Shown here: in pieces, positions 8,495 through 16,538 of the stretch
How the letters are laid out: every line of letters begins with the position of its first letter
Position numbering within the stretch: position 1 is the first letter of the stretch
NCBI RefSeq assembly: GCF_002482975.1
Contig: NZ_DLHA01000019.1
Location: 422,394 to 486,393, forward strand
Direction: 5' to 3'
Source of the DNA: Flavobacterium sp. UBA7680
GTDB taxonomy: Bacteria > Bacteroidota > Bacteroidia > Flavobacteriales > Flavobacteriaceae
Length of the DNA stretch: 64,000 bases
Position numbers and translations under genes: made by a program
Notes under the pieces: model-generated
What the model saw: the letters and a program-made list of their open reading frames with translations, nothing else
Databases searched by the model: none
Told to the model about the DNA's origin: nothing

Positions 8495-11400
8495 ATGAAC
8501 AATACCAACCAAGATTTCCTGGCAAAAGGAGGCGAAATGGGCGCGTTAACCCGTGCCAAAGACTGGAGCAAAACTCCTGTTGGGGCTGTCGACACATGGC
8601 CGCAGAGTCTTCGTACTACTTTAGGGATTCTTTTAAACTCAAAATTCCCCATGTTTTTGTTTTGGGGACCAGAACATATTTGTTTTTATAATGATGCTTA
8701 TCGTCCAAGTCTTGGAAACGATGGAAAGCATCCCGCTATATTAGGTCAAAAAGGTGCTGAATACTGGCCGGAAATCTGGGACTTTATCGGTCCGCTGATT
8801 GATCAGGTTTTAACGGAAGGCGAAGCAACATGGCACGAAGACTTATTACTGCCTATTTACCGAAACGGAAAAATGGAAGATGTTTACTGGACTTTCAGTT
8901 ATAGTCCGGTTACAAATGATGATGGAAAAATTGACGGCGTTTTGGTGATCTGCAATGAAACTACCGATAAGGTAAACATTCGCAAAAATTTAGAAGAAAG
9001 CAATAAACGTTACAGAAACAATATCCTGCAGACACCAAATGCGATGTGCATTTTAAGTGGAAAGGATTTTGTGGTAGAAATTGCAAATGAACTTATGCTT
9101 GAAATTTGGGAACGGAAAGAGCATGAAGTTCTTAACAAACCTATTTTTAAGTCTCTGCCCGAAGCCGCAGGTCAGGGTTTAGAAGAGATTTTACTGAATG
9201 TTTTCCTGACCGGAGAAAGATTTACGGCAAATGAACTTCCCGTAAAACTTACCCGAAATGGTAAAGTCGTTGACACTTTTATCAATGTTGTTTACGAAGC
9301 TTTAAAAGAACCTGACGGAACGATTTCTGGAATTGTTGCAATTGCAAATGATGTGACAATTCAGGTTACAGCGCGCAATGCGATTGAAGAAAGTGAAAAA
9401 CGTTTTAAGAATATTGTGAGACAAGTTCCGCTTGGAATTGCCATTCTTAAAGGCAAAGATTTAATGGTCGAAATGGCTAATGAAACCTACTTGCAAATTG
9501 TAGATAAAACGGAAGAACAAACGCTAAATAAATCAGTTTTTGAATATTTGCCGGAAGCTAAAGAAACGGTTCATCCACTTCTTTTACAGGTTTATGAAGA
9601 TGGAATTCCTTATTTTTCAAACGAATTACTGGTTACTTTAAACCGATATGGAAAACAGGAAGATTGTTATTTCAATTTGGTTTTTCATCCTTTACGAGAA
9701 GAAAATGATGTTGTAACAGGCGTGATTGTAGTAGGTTATGAAGTTACAGAATCTGTAAAAGCTAGACATTATCTGGCCGAAAGTGAAAAAGCGTTTCGAA
9801 ACCTTGTGATGCAGTCGCCCATTGCCATGACTATTTTTAAGGGAAAAGATCATATTATAGAATTGGCCAATACCACGATGCATGATGACATTTGGCAGAA
9901 AAACCCAAGCGAAACCATTGGCAAACCTGTTTTAGAGGTATTTCCTGAGCTCTTAGAACAAAAATATCCTCAATTACTTAAAGAAGTATTCTATAACGGA
10001 AAAACGATCCGCGAAAACGAATCTGTTGCGTTTATTGATATTAAAGGAAAATTAGAAAAGTTTTATCTGGATTATCAATACACTCCTTTGTATGAGAAAA
10101 ACGGGGAAATATCATCGATTATGATTACGGTAAACGATGTTTCGGAGAAAGTGGAAGCCAGAAAAAAAGTGGAAGATGCCGAAGAAAGAGCCCGTTTAGC
10201 ATCTGAAATTGCCGAAATTGTAACCTGGGATTTAAATATTCCAACTCAGGAATTGATTTATTCTGATAATCTGCCGGAGTTGTTTGGTCTTCCAAAAAAT
10301 ATAAAAATTTCCCGTCCGCAGGTTTTATCACGCATTGTTGCCGAAGATTTTGATTTAATTCAAAAGGCTTATGAAATTGCTTTGCAAACTAATATTTACA
10401 AATACGAAGCACGAGTTTTAAAGCCCGATGACAGTATTGCCTGGATTCGTGTACACGGCAAGATATTTTTTGATGAATTAAAGAATCCTACCAAAATGCT
10501 GGGCACTGTAATGGACATTACAGACGAAAAGAACCGACAGGAAATTTTAATGAAAAGTGAAAAAAAGTTCCGTGTTCTTGCTGATTCTATGCCTCAGTTT
10601 GTATGGACAAGCGATGCCATGGGAAATCTGGATTATTTTAATCAGTCGCTTTATGATTTTTGTGGCATCACAAAAGCCGATGTTGATCAAAACGGATGGC
10701 TGCAAGTGATACATCCGGATGATCGTGAAGAAAATATCAACATCTGGATGCAGGCTATAAAAACGGGTGAAGAATTTTTGTTTGAACATCGTTTTCGCCG
10801 TCATGATGGTATATACCGCTGGCAGTTTAGCCGCGCCATTCCGCAAAGAGATCCTGAAGGAAAAATTCAAATGTGGGTTGGTACAAGTTCTGATATTCAG
10901 GATCAAAAGGATTTTACCAATCAGCTTGAAAAGCAGGTTCATGACCGAACGGAAGAACTGGAACTTAAAAACCGTGATTTGATTAATATGAATATCGAAC
11001 TGCAGTCTTTTGCTTATATCTCCAGTCATGATTTACAGGAACCGCTTCGAAAAATTCAGACTTTTGCGAGTCGTTTATCAGAGTTGGATGATCAGAATAT
11101 TTCGGCGAAAGCCAAAGCTTATTTAGAGCGAATTGAAGTTTCGGCTAAAAGAATGCAGACATTGATTCAAGATCTTCTCACCTATTCCAGAACCAATTCT
11201 GCCGAAAGGATTTTTGTAAAAACCAGTTTAGATGAAATTATTGAAGAAGTAATAATCGATTTTTCGGAACGTATTGAAGAGAAAAACGCTGTAATCGATA
11301 TTCATCCTTTGGGAGAAGCGACTATTATGCCGTTTCAGTTTCGACAATTACTGCATAATTTAATTGGAAATGCTTTAAAATTCTCCCGCAAAGATATTCC

Positions 11401-11701
11401 GCCTCGTATTGAAATTAAAGCCCGAAGAGTTCTTGGAAGTAAACTCAATTTTAAGGTTGATTATCCTGAAAAAAATTATTTCTGTCTGCAAATTGCAGAT
11501 AACGGAATTGGTTTTGATGATGAATACAAAGAACGAATTTTTGAAGTTTTCCAGAGATTAAATACCGAAAGTGAATTCTCCGGAACCGGAATTGGACTGG
11601 CCATTGTAAAAAAAATTGTCGAAAACCACAAAGGAATTATAAAAGCAAAAAGCGAAAAAGGCCAGGGTGCTACTTTTAAAATCTTCCTGCCTGAGCTATA
11701 A
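8495..11701 (+). CDS. Soluble multi-PAS sensor histidine kinase
   Basis: 1068-residue kinase without transmembrane segments. The N-terminus is the PAS variant marked by DWSKTPVG, WPQSLRTTLG, MFLFWGPE and FYNDAYRPSLG (to about residue 155). Four more PAS folds follow (about 175-290, 305-425, 430-550 and a PAS_3-like one at 565-680), then a sixth (690-805) ending in WVGTSSDIQDQK. The kinase core is HisKA with SSHDLQEPLRK (His845), as in phytochrome-type kinases, plus an HATPase (LLHNLIGNALKFS, DNGIGFD, GTGIGLAIVKK). It has no receiver of its own. The single-domain regulator at 11761-12192 converges on it across a shared terminator and is the natural partner. Kinases of this core commonly pair with Rcp1-like regulators. 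Ligands of the PAS domains cannot be inferred. Confidence 0.93.
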   Translation: MNNTNQDFLAKGGEMGALTRAKDWSKTPVGAVDTWPQSLRTTLGILLNSKFPMFLFWGPEHICFYNDAYRPSLGNDGKHPAILGQKGAEYWPEIWDFIGPLIDQVLTEGEATWHEDLLLPIYRNGKMEDVYWTFSYSPVTNDDGKIDGVLVICNETTDKVNIRKNLEESNKRYRNNILQTPNAMCILSGKDFVVEIANELMLEIWERKEHEVLNKPIFKSLPEAAGQGLEEILLNVFLTGERFTANELPVKLTRNGKVVDTFINVVYEALKEPDGTISGIVAIANDVTIQVTARNAIEESEKRFKNIVRQVPLGIAILKGKDLMVEMANETYLQIVDKTEEQTLNKSVFEYLPEAKETVHPLLLQVYEDGIPYFSNELLVTLNRYGKQEDCYFNLVFHPLREENDVVTGVIVVGYEVTESVKARHYLAESEKAFRNLVMQSPIAMTIFKGKDHIIELANTTMHDDIWQKNPSETIGKPVLEVFPELLEQKYPQLLKEVFYNGKTIRENESVAFIDIKGKLEKFYLDYQYTPLYEKNGEISSIMITVNDVSEKVEARKKVEDAEERARLASEIAEIVTWDLNIPTQELIYSDNLPELFGLPKNIKISRPQVLSRIVAEDFDLIQKAYEIALQTNIYKYEARVLKPDDSIAWIRVHGKIFFDELKNPTKMLGTVMDITDEKNRQEILMKSEKKFRVLADSMPQFVWTSDAMGNLDYFNQSLYDFCGITKADVDQNGWLQVIHPDDREENINIWMQAIKTGEEFLFEHRFRRHDGIYRWQFSRAIPQRDPEGKIQMWVGTSSDIQDQKDFTNQLEKQVHDRTEELELKNRDLINMNIELQSFAYISSHDLQEPLRKIQTFASRLSELDDQNISAKAKAYLERIEVSAKRMQTLIQDLLTYSRTNSAERIFVKTSLDEIIEEVIIDFSERIEEKNAVIDIHPLGEATIMPFQFRQLLHNLIGNALKFSRKDIPPRIEIKARRVLGSKLNFKVDYPEKNYFCLQIADNGIGFDDEYKERIFEVFQRLNTESEFSGTGIGLAIVKKIVENHKGIIKAKSEKGQGATFKIFLPEL

Positions 11702-11703
11702 AA

Positions 11704-11743
11704 AAAACGCCAAACTCATTTTTAGCAATAAGTTTGGCGTTTT
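11704..11743. terminator. Bidirectional terminator between kinase and response regulator
   Basis: Perfect 13-bp arms AAAACGCCAAACT/AGTTTGGCGTTTT with a 14-nt loop, directly after the kinase stop codon and 18 bp from the stop of the convergent regulator gene. Confidence 0.9.
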
Positions 11744-11760
11744 ATATGTTTTAAATTTAA

Positions 11761-12192
11761 TTACAATTTATACACAAAAGTTTTTCTGTCTGGAACAAAT
11801 TCTTTCCAGTTTATCGTCAGCGAATGTTCAATCGATTTTATGATATCTTTCATTAAAACCGGCTTTGTAATGAAGTAATTCGCACCCAGATTTAGACATT
11901 TATCAATAATACTGGGTTCGTTTGATGTTGAAAAGATGATTACCGGAATATCGCTTTTTTCTTTAGACCCCTTCAGCTCGTTTAAAACGTCAAAACCATT
12001 TTTTCCCGGCATATTTAAATCTAAAAAAATGACACTGGGAGTTGGCGGCGGATTATAAACGGCATTTAAAAGCTTTTCTCCACCTGAGTAAGTCTGGAGG
12101 TTAATATCTTGCGATAATGACTCTACAGCGTCTGTAAATATACTTAAATCGTCTTCATCATCATCTGTGTAGAATATTGTCCAATCTTTCAT
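11761..12192 (-). CDS. Single-domain response regulator (Rcp1-type)
   Basis: 143 residues from the chosen start MKDWTIFYTDDD. A longer frame back to 12270 adds 26 residues absent from receiver domains, so I prefer ATG 12192. It is a receiver only: acidic cluster D10-D12, phosphoacceptor D58 in FLDLNMPGKNG, conserved Thr/Ser in IIFSTS, and Lys in FITKPV. There is no output domain. The -x-P-P-P-T-P-S- insert before the phosphoacceptor strand is typical of regulators that serve phytochrome-like kinases. It converges on the multi-PAS kinase gene, whose HisKA box is of that class, and is its probable phosphoacceptor. Confidence 0.9.
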   Translation of the reverse strand: MKDWTIFYTDDDEDDLSIFTDAVESLSQDINLQTYSGGEKLLNAVYNPPPTPSVIFLDLNMPGKNGFDVLNELKGSKEKSDIPVIIFSTSNEPSIIDKCLNLGANYFITKPVLMKDIIKSIEHSLTINWKEFVPDRKTFVYKL

Positions 12193-12404
12193 ATGTTTTT
12201 TTGGGTAAATCTGTTCGTTCAAAGATAGCTTAAAATTAGCAAATAAAACAATCTGTTTAGAAATTCTCACAAAAACAGTTAATTGAAATATAATAATTTA
12301 AAAATATAATTCTGTAAGCCATTCAATCTCAAAAATCTCAATTTTGTTATACAGCGTTTTAAACGCTTTTAAATCAAAATATTAAATATAAAAATTATAA
12401 AGCC

Positions 12405-12905
12405 ATGGGAGATCATAAAGACCTTACAGAAAATTTAGCTGCTGATAAAATCAAAGAATTAGCAGAAAGCATAAAAACGTGCATGTTTTGTACTTACGAC
12501 AGCTACAGGCTGCAATCACGACCAATGTCGGTTCAAAAAGTAGATGATTTGGGACGTCTTTGGTTTTTATCTGACCGAAACAGTACCCACAATGCAGAGA
12601 TTACACTGAATCCGCAAGTTGAGTTATTTTTCTCTGAACCACACGATAAATTCCTGACTATTCATGGAACTGCGACAATTTCGTACGACAGAGAAACGAT
12701 TAAAGAATTATACGACCCAATTGTAAAAGTCTGGATGCCGGGCGGCGAAGATGATCCGAATTTAAGTGTGATTACCGTAACGCCGGAAGATGGTTATTAC
12801 TGGAACAACAAAAACGGTAAAATTGTGGCTATTGCAAAAATGACCGCAGCTTTTGTGACTGGTAAAGTTATGGATGATGGTATTGAAGGGAATTTGAAGT
12901 TGTAG
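12405..12905 (+). CDS. Pyridoxamine 5'-phosphate oxidase-like flavoprotein (general stress protein 26 family)
   Basis: 166-residue split-barrel protein of the Pyridox_oxase_2/GSP26 group. Typical segments are CMFCTYDSYRLQSRPMSVQ, then LWFLSDRNSTHNAEI, and VELFFSEPHDKFLTIHGTA, followed by the family's WMPGGEDDPNLSVITVTPEDGYYW-like end (split here for length: WMPGGEDDPNLSV, EDGYYWNN). Members bind FMN or F420 and are induced by general stress; most are not true pyridoxal-phosphate synthases. The gene stands alone and opens the stress-gene region. An inverted repeat follows the stop codon directly. Confidence 0.88.
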   Translation: MGDHKDLTENLAADKIKELAESIKTCMFCTYDSYRLQSRPMSVQKVDDLGRLWFLSDRNSTHNAEITLNPQVELFFSEPHDKFLTIHGTATISYDRETIKELYDPIVKVWMPGGEDDPNLSVITVTPEDGYYWNNKNGKIVAIAKMTAAFVTGKVMDDGIEGNLKL

Positions 12906-12911
12906 TTTTTT

Positions 12912-13004
12912 TTAACCGCAAAGTCCGCAAAGGTTTACGCAAGGTTCGCTAAGATTAATTTCTTTGCGTGCTTTGCGTTTTTTCTTTGCGGACTTTGCGG
13001 TTAA
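12912..13004. repeat. Palindromic repeat with 21-bp perfect arms
   Basis: Arms TTAACCGCAAAGTCCGCAAAG (12912-12932, 21 bp) and its exact complement (12984-13004). Between them lie further GCAAAG-type units. The right arm supplies the TAA stop codon (13003-13001) of the minus-strand DUF72 reading frame. Confidence 0.9.
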
Positions 13005-13735
13005 ACTTTTGCAATTAATCCATAATCCTCAATCCTCTTCATCTCCAAAGCATTCAAAATCCCTGCTTCGCTTGCTGTATTATTAAAATATATAAATCCT
13101 GATTTTAAATAAGTTGCATTTTTTATTTGAAGTAATTTTTCAAGTGAATAACTCGAATAAAACATATTCGGAATTCCGTGTAAACGAATATAAACAAGCG
13201 GAAATTCTTTGAAGATTGTTTGCGGTAATTGCGGATGACTTACGCTGCAAAACGTGATATTATTTTCCATAAAAGCATCCCAAACCTCTTGATTCCACCA
13301 GGATTTATGGCGAAATTCAATTACATTTTTGAATTTTAAATCTAAATTCCTGATAATTTGTTCCAGCCTTTCTAAAGTAAAATAATAACTCGGCGGAAAC
13401 TGAAAAAGGACACAGGCGAGCTTTTCTTTTAAACCATTTTCGCAGACATTATAAAATTCTGAAAGGCGGTTTTCACAGTCTAAAAATTGTTTGATATGAG
13501 TAATTTCTTTGGGCGCTTTTACCGAAAAAAGAAAATTTTCAGGAGCTTTATTGTACCAATTATTGAAAACTTTAAGCGTTGGAAACCTATAAAAGCTTCC
13601 GTTGAACTCATACGTGTTAAAGTACTGGTAATAAAACTTAAACATATCCTAAGCTGTCACATTGTCAGGGTAGAAAATTCCCTTCCAATACCGATTATTG
13701 TAGCTCGAACATCCTATTAAAATTTCATTTTTCAT
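13001..13735 (-). pseudogene. DUF72 family protein gene interrupted by an in-frame TAG
   Basis: The natural start is ATG 13735, which overlaps the TGA of the upstream glycosylase gene as ATGA, so the pair was translationally coupled. From it the frame reads MKNEILIGCSSYNNRYWKG and then FYPDNVTA, followed by a TAG at codon 29 (13651-13649), then continues for 215 codons as a good DUF72 protein (YFNTYEFNGSFYRFPT, VIEFRHKSWW, VYIRLHG). DUF72 proteins normally carry both halves and run about 240 residues; without the stop this would be 244. Translation could restart at ATG 13645 to give 214 residues that lack the first beta strand of the TIM barrel. DUF72 function is not established, though it often sits beside DNA-repair genes. 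The stop may be a real nonsense mutation or a sequencing error. Confidence 0.85.
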
Positions 13736-14463
13736 TTGTGAAGCTGTTGGCAGTTATTGCAGTAAAAACTTCGACGGTTTTTCTTCCCTGTCGGTTTTTT
13801 TATGATGGGCAAATTGCATCTTTTGCATTCTTTTTGCGAATATGCTAGCCAATGTTTTTTGAGTTCATTTTTCTTTTTCCAATACAAAAATTCAAAACTG
13901 TAAATCGAACATTCGGCTATAAGTTCGTCGATTTTTTCGGGTGGGATTTTTCCAACTAAAGATTCCGGATGAATAAAACATCGGTACAAAACTTCATTTT
14001 TGATAATATTCCCTACTCCTGAAAATATATTTTGATCTAAAACAGCATCGCAAATCATTTCATTTGGGATTTTATCCAGACTTCGTTTTGCTTTTTTTGG
14101 GTCCCAATTTTCATTTAAAACATCTTCGCTCCAATCGTAATATTGACTTATTGGCCCTTCCAGAATCTTTACAGTACAGGTATAAAAGTTGATTTCTCCG
14201 CTTGAAAACCCTAAATGCAACCTTGGTGCAGTATCTTTTTTTTCGTTGATTCTGTAGGTTCCAAACATCATTAAATGGATTTTTACGGTAAAATCTTCAA
14301 AACAAATCAGGAAATGCTTTCCCCAGGTTTTAAATGATAAAATGGTTTTATTCCTTAAACGCTCTAAATCGACACTGGAGTTTCCATAAACTTCTATCAC
14401 TCTTTTTCCTGTAAACTGCTGTGCTTCTTCTCTTAAAATCAATATTGACGGACCTTCGGGCAT
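13732..14463 (-). CDS. Fpg/Nei family DNA glycosylase (endonuclease VIII-like)
   Basis: 243 residues from MPEGPS, chosen because the catalytic Pro must be residue 2 after Met removal. An upstream in-frame Met would add 18 residues that cannot be present in an active enzyme. Visible features are P2/E3, a beta-sandwich with KIHLMMFGTYR, the H2TH region with DQNIFSGVGNIIKNEVLYR, and a C-terminal zinc finger of the form CxxC-x(n)-CxxC (CKRCNLP ... YCNNCQ). The start MPEGP points to the Nei side rather than MutM, so it excises oxidised pyrimidines and cleaves the strand by beta/delta-elimination. It overlaps the broken DUF72 gene by 4 bp. It begins just after the terminator of the DUF892 gene. Confidence 0.92.
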   Translation of the reverse strand: MPEGPSILILREEAQQFTGKRVIEVYGNSSVDLERLRNKTILSFKTWGKHFLICFEDFTVKIHLMMFGTYRINEKKDTAPRLHLGFSSGEINFYTCTVKILEGPISQYYDWSEDVLNENWDPKKAKRSLDKIPNEMICDAVLDQNIFSGVGNIIKNEVLYRCFIHPESLVGKIPPEKIDELIAECSIYSFEFLYWKKKNELKKHWLAYSQKECKRCNLPIIKKPTGKKNRRSFYCNNCQQLHK

Positions 14464-14493
14464 ATACTTTAGTTTTAAATTTTTAATGAAAAA

Positions 14494-14522
14494 AAAGCGC
14501 AGTTTTGACAACTGCACTTTTA
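14494..14522 (-). terminator. Terminator of the DUF892 gene
   Basis: Read on the minus strand, stem AAGTGCAGTT/AACTGCGCTT followed by eight T residues, located between the DUF892 stop and the glycosylase start. Confidence 0.8.
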
Positions 14523-14540
14523 ATATGATATTTTTAAATC

Positions 14541-15113
14541 CTATTCTGCTTCTGCAGCTTCAAGATTTACAGCATTTACAGCAACTTCTGTAAGCAGTTT
14601 ATCTGCACCTTTTTCTTCATCAAGCGTTAGCTCTAATAGTGCTGCGGCTTCTTCATAACCCAGCGTTTCAGCAAACTGTCTTAAAGTTCCGTAAGTGGCA
14701 ATTTCGTAATGTTCGATTTTTTGGCTTGCGGCGATAATACCGGCATCTCGAACCACTCCAATTTCTGTTTCTTCCAGAATTCCTTTTCCTTCTTCGATTA
14801 AACCTTCCATAGCATCGCATTTTTTAGCGGTTGCTTTTTTTCCAATTACATCAAAAACCTTTTCTAAACGTGTTACGTGCTCTTCAGTTTCAATTAAATG
14901 GTTATTAATAGCATCGATCAATTCTTCAGATGTTGCGTTTTTAGCCATTGTTGGCAGTGCTTTGGTTAAAGCTTTCTCTGCCCAGTAAATATCTTTCAGA
15001 CTGTCTTCAAATAATTCTGCTAAACCCGCCGCTGCGTTTGATTTTGGTTTTGTAACTCCTCTTTTTACTGTTTCCTTTGTTGTAGTTTCTTTTTTCTGAT
15101 CTGTAGTTTTCAT
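14541..15113 (-). CDS. DUF892 (YciE/YciF-like) ferritin-like protein
   Basis: 190 residues. After a basic, Thr/Lys-rich N-terminal tail (1-28), a four-helix bundle of the DUF892 family spans about 29-185, with the markers LFEDSLKDIYWAEKAL, ETEEHVTRLEKVF, KIEHYEIATYGTLR and EAAALLELTLDEEKGAD. The Glu and His residues of a ferritin-like di-metal site (E in KDIYWAE, ExxxH in ETEEH, E/H in KIEHYE, ExxxE in LDEEK) are present. Members are induced by osmotic, desiccation or DNA stress; chemistry is unproven. It is divergent from the acidic-protein gene at 15303. Its upstream region carries the motif TATAAC-20 nt-TAATTTTAC discussed in the findings. Confidence 0.93.
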   Translation of the reverse strand: MKTTDQKKETTTKETVKRGVTKPKSNAAAGLAELFEDSLKDIYWAEKALTKALPTMAKNATSEELIDAINNHLIETEEHVTRLEKVFDVIGKKATAKKCDAMEGLIEEGKGILEETEIGVVRDAGIIAASQKIEHYEIATYGTLRQFAETLGYEEAAALLELTLDEEKGADKLLTEVAVNAVNLEAAEAE

Positions 15114-15141
15114 GGTATAATTTTTTAATGATTAATTATTT

Positions 15142-15176
15142 GTAAAATTACCGTCTTGATTATCAGCAAGGTTATA
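15142..15176 (-). promoter_or_regulatory. Candidate stress promoter of DUF892 (TATAAC-20-TAATTTTAC)
   Basis: On the minus strand TATAAC starts at 15176 and TAATTTTAC at 15150, a distance of 26 nt. The same pair with the same distance lies upstream of the DUF4142 gene, and close variants lie before the acidic-protein and DUF7218 genes. Confidence 0.45.
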
Positions 15177-15238
15177 CGATTCTTCGATTAAATTTCATTC
15201 TAAACATCTGTTAATTATACAATTACATTTCGTAATTC

Positions 15239-15273
15239 TATAAGAAAATCTTTCGGTTTCGGGATTAGATTTG
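15239..15273 (+). promoter_or_regulatory. Promoter of the acidic-protein gene
   Basis: An exact Bacteroidota -7 box TAGATTTG (15266-15273) lies 30 bp before the ATG. TATAAG (15239) precedes it by 26-27 nt, the same arrangement as upstream of DUF892 and DUF4142, in the place where a TTTG -33 element would normally be. Confidence 0.5.
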
Positions 15274-15302
15274 TATATGTAAAATATTTAAAATAAGACA
15301 TC

Positions 15303-15854
15303 ATGAACACTACAGATAAAAGAAATGGTGCTTTTCCGAAAGATCCGGGAAGTCCATCTTCAGACAGAAATACGGTTATGAATGAGGAACTTTATGATTT
15401 AAATACGAAAGAAACTCAAAACAACCTCGCAGAAGACGCAGAACGCGGTTATACGGTTCGAAATGGTCATAACCCTAACAAACCTAATCCCGATGAGAGA
15501 TCGGGCGTTTACGACGATGATTTGGATGATTTAGATGATGACTTTCATAAAGACAGAGATCTGGAAGACAATAACGACGATATTTATGAGGTTGTTTTAG
15601 AAGATAATGACCTTGATGACGAAGATGAAGATGAATATATCGAGGAAGATCTGAATGAAGAAGAACTTGATGAAGTCGAAAACGACGAATTTGATAATCC
15701 TGCCGATACTTTTGAAAACGATTTTAATGAAACCGAAGATGATTTAGAAGATATCGACGACGACGACGATAAGGAAGAAGACAGCGAATATGTCGAAGAT
15801 GATGTTCAGGAAGAAGACGATGATTATACAGAAGAAGATAAAAGAAGATTGTAA
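15303..15854 (+). CDS. Highly acidic, low-complexity hypothetical protein
   Basis: 183 residues. The first 65 are polar and unstructured (GAFPKDPGSPSSDRNTV). From about residue 68 onward the chain is dominated by Asp and Glu in long runs interrupted by Leu, Asn, Tyr or Val, ending in KRRL. There is no signal peptide or membrane segment. I do not know a characterised family. Such chains are expected to be intrinsically disordered and could bind cations, basic proteins or DNA-binding proteins as a DNA mimic, but this is inference. It is transcribed divergently from DUF892 and ends at its own terminator, so it belongs to the stress region by position and by its upstream motif. Confidence 0.85.
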   Translation: MNTTDKRNGAFPKDPGSPSSDRNTVMNEELYDLNTKETQNNLAEDAERGYTVRNGHNPNKPNPDERSGVYDDDLDDLDDDFHKDRDLEDNNDDIYEVVLEDNDLDDEDEDEYIEEDLNEEELDEVENDEFDNPADTFENDFNETEDDLEDIDDDDDKEEDSEYVEDDVQEEDDDYTEEDKRRL

Positions 15855-15877
15855 TTTTTGGAAGATTGAAAAGAAAA

Positions 15878-15909
15878 AACCGTTAAGGATTATACTTAAC
15901 GGTTTTTTT
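15878..15909. terminator. Bidirectional terminator (acidic protein / XRE regulator)
   Basis: Stem AACCGTTAAG/CTTAACGGTT with A- and T-tracts on either side, between convergent genes. Its arms are almost the same as those of the terminator at 16489-16523. Confidence 0.9.
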
Positions 15910-15922
15910 ATGATTTAGATTT

Positions 15923-16333
15923 TTATTTCGAATTCAATAATTTCTCTAAATAAGATATTTTTTCTCTTTCAGATTCTAATAAACGCTCATATAAAGTTTT
16001 ATTTTGTTCTACTGATTCCATTAATTTATCAAGCGGATTAAAATTGCATATATTATAATTCCCAACAGTTCCTTGGCTATTATCATAAAAAGTATTAAAG
16101 TAAGTGAAAACCGCTTCCTCAGAGAAATTTTTAATTGCTTCTACGCTCAAGCCCAAAACTTTTGCAATTTCAATCAATTTTTCTTCATCAACTGTTTCAC
16201 TATTTTCAATTGCAGAAATCGTTTGCTGGCTCGTCCCTAAAGCTTGTGCAAGCGCTTCTTGCTTCATGTCTTTTAATTCACGAAGACGGCTTATTTTTCG
16301 CCCTATATGGTTTGATCTTGTTTGTGTGCTCAT
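15923..16333 (-). CDS. XRE family transcriptional regulator
   Basis: 136 residues. An N-terminal lambda-repressor-like HTH spans about residues 10-68 (ISRLRELKDMKQEALAQALG, SQQTISAIENSE, IEIAKVLGLSVEAIKNF). It is followed by an aromatic linker and a C-terminal coiled coil (about 103-136, ESEREKISYLEKLL) likely used for dimerisation. This two-part form, without a ligand or peptidase domain, is common in Bacteroidota. The -7 box sits against the start codon and two 9-bp repeats 21 bp apart lie just upstream, which suggests autoregulation. Targets other than itself are unknown; the neighbouring stress genes are candidates. Confidence 0.92.
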   Translation of the reverse strand: MSTQTRSNHIGRKISRLRELKDMKQEALAQALGTSQQTISAIENSETVDEEKLIEIAKVLGLSVEAIKNFSEEAVFTYFNTFYDNSQGTVGNYNICNFNPLDKLMESVEQNKTLYERLLESEREKISYLEKLLNSK

Positions 16334-16337
16334 AATT

Positions 16338-16345
16338 CAAAGATA
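16338..16345 (-). promoter_or_regulatory. -7 box of the XRE gene
   Basis: Exact TATCTTTG on the minus strand ending 5 bp before the ATG at 16333. This predicts a transcript that starts at or very near the start codon. Confidence 0.6.
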
Positions 16346-16374
16346 ATAATTTGAAGTAAAAAAATAAAAAATAT

Positions 16375-16404
16375 GTATGATACAAGATTTTTCAAGTATG
16401 ATAC
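16375..16404 (-). promoter_or_regulatory. Candidate operator: two GTATGATAC sites 21 bp apart
   Basis: GTATGATAC occurs at 16375-16383 and 16396-16404, with starts 21 bp (two helical turns) apart. Each copy is itself nearly palindromic. The pair is 30-60 bp upstream of the XRE -7 box, as expected for a dimeric repressor or activator acting on its own promoter. Confidence 0.55.
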
Positions 16405-16488
16405 TGATAAAAATGCCCCGTTTCCAGAATTGTTCAAATTTACATTATGGACAAAAATACAATTTTTCAGACAAATTATTATAAATAA

Positions 16489-16523
16489 AAAAGCCGTTAA
16501 GATCGAAACTTAACGGCTTTTTT
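16489..16523 (-). terminator. Terminator of the DUF5661 gene
   Basis: Stem AAGCCGTTAAG/CTTAACGGCTT (16491-16501 and 16509-16519) with A- and T-tracts on both sides, 16 bp past the stop codon. Confidence 0.9.
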
Positions 16524-16538
16524 ATGCGATTTAAAACC

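Noticed and set aside
13649..13651. TAG in the DUF72 gene as a recoded amino acid (pyrrolysine or suppressor).
   Set aside because: No pyl genes or recoding hairpin are visible, and the aligned family position is a variable loop, so a simple nonsense mutation or sequence error is more likely.
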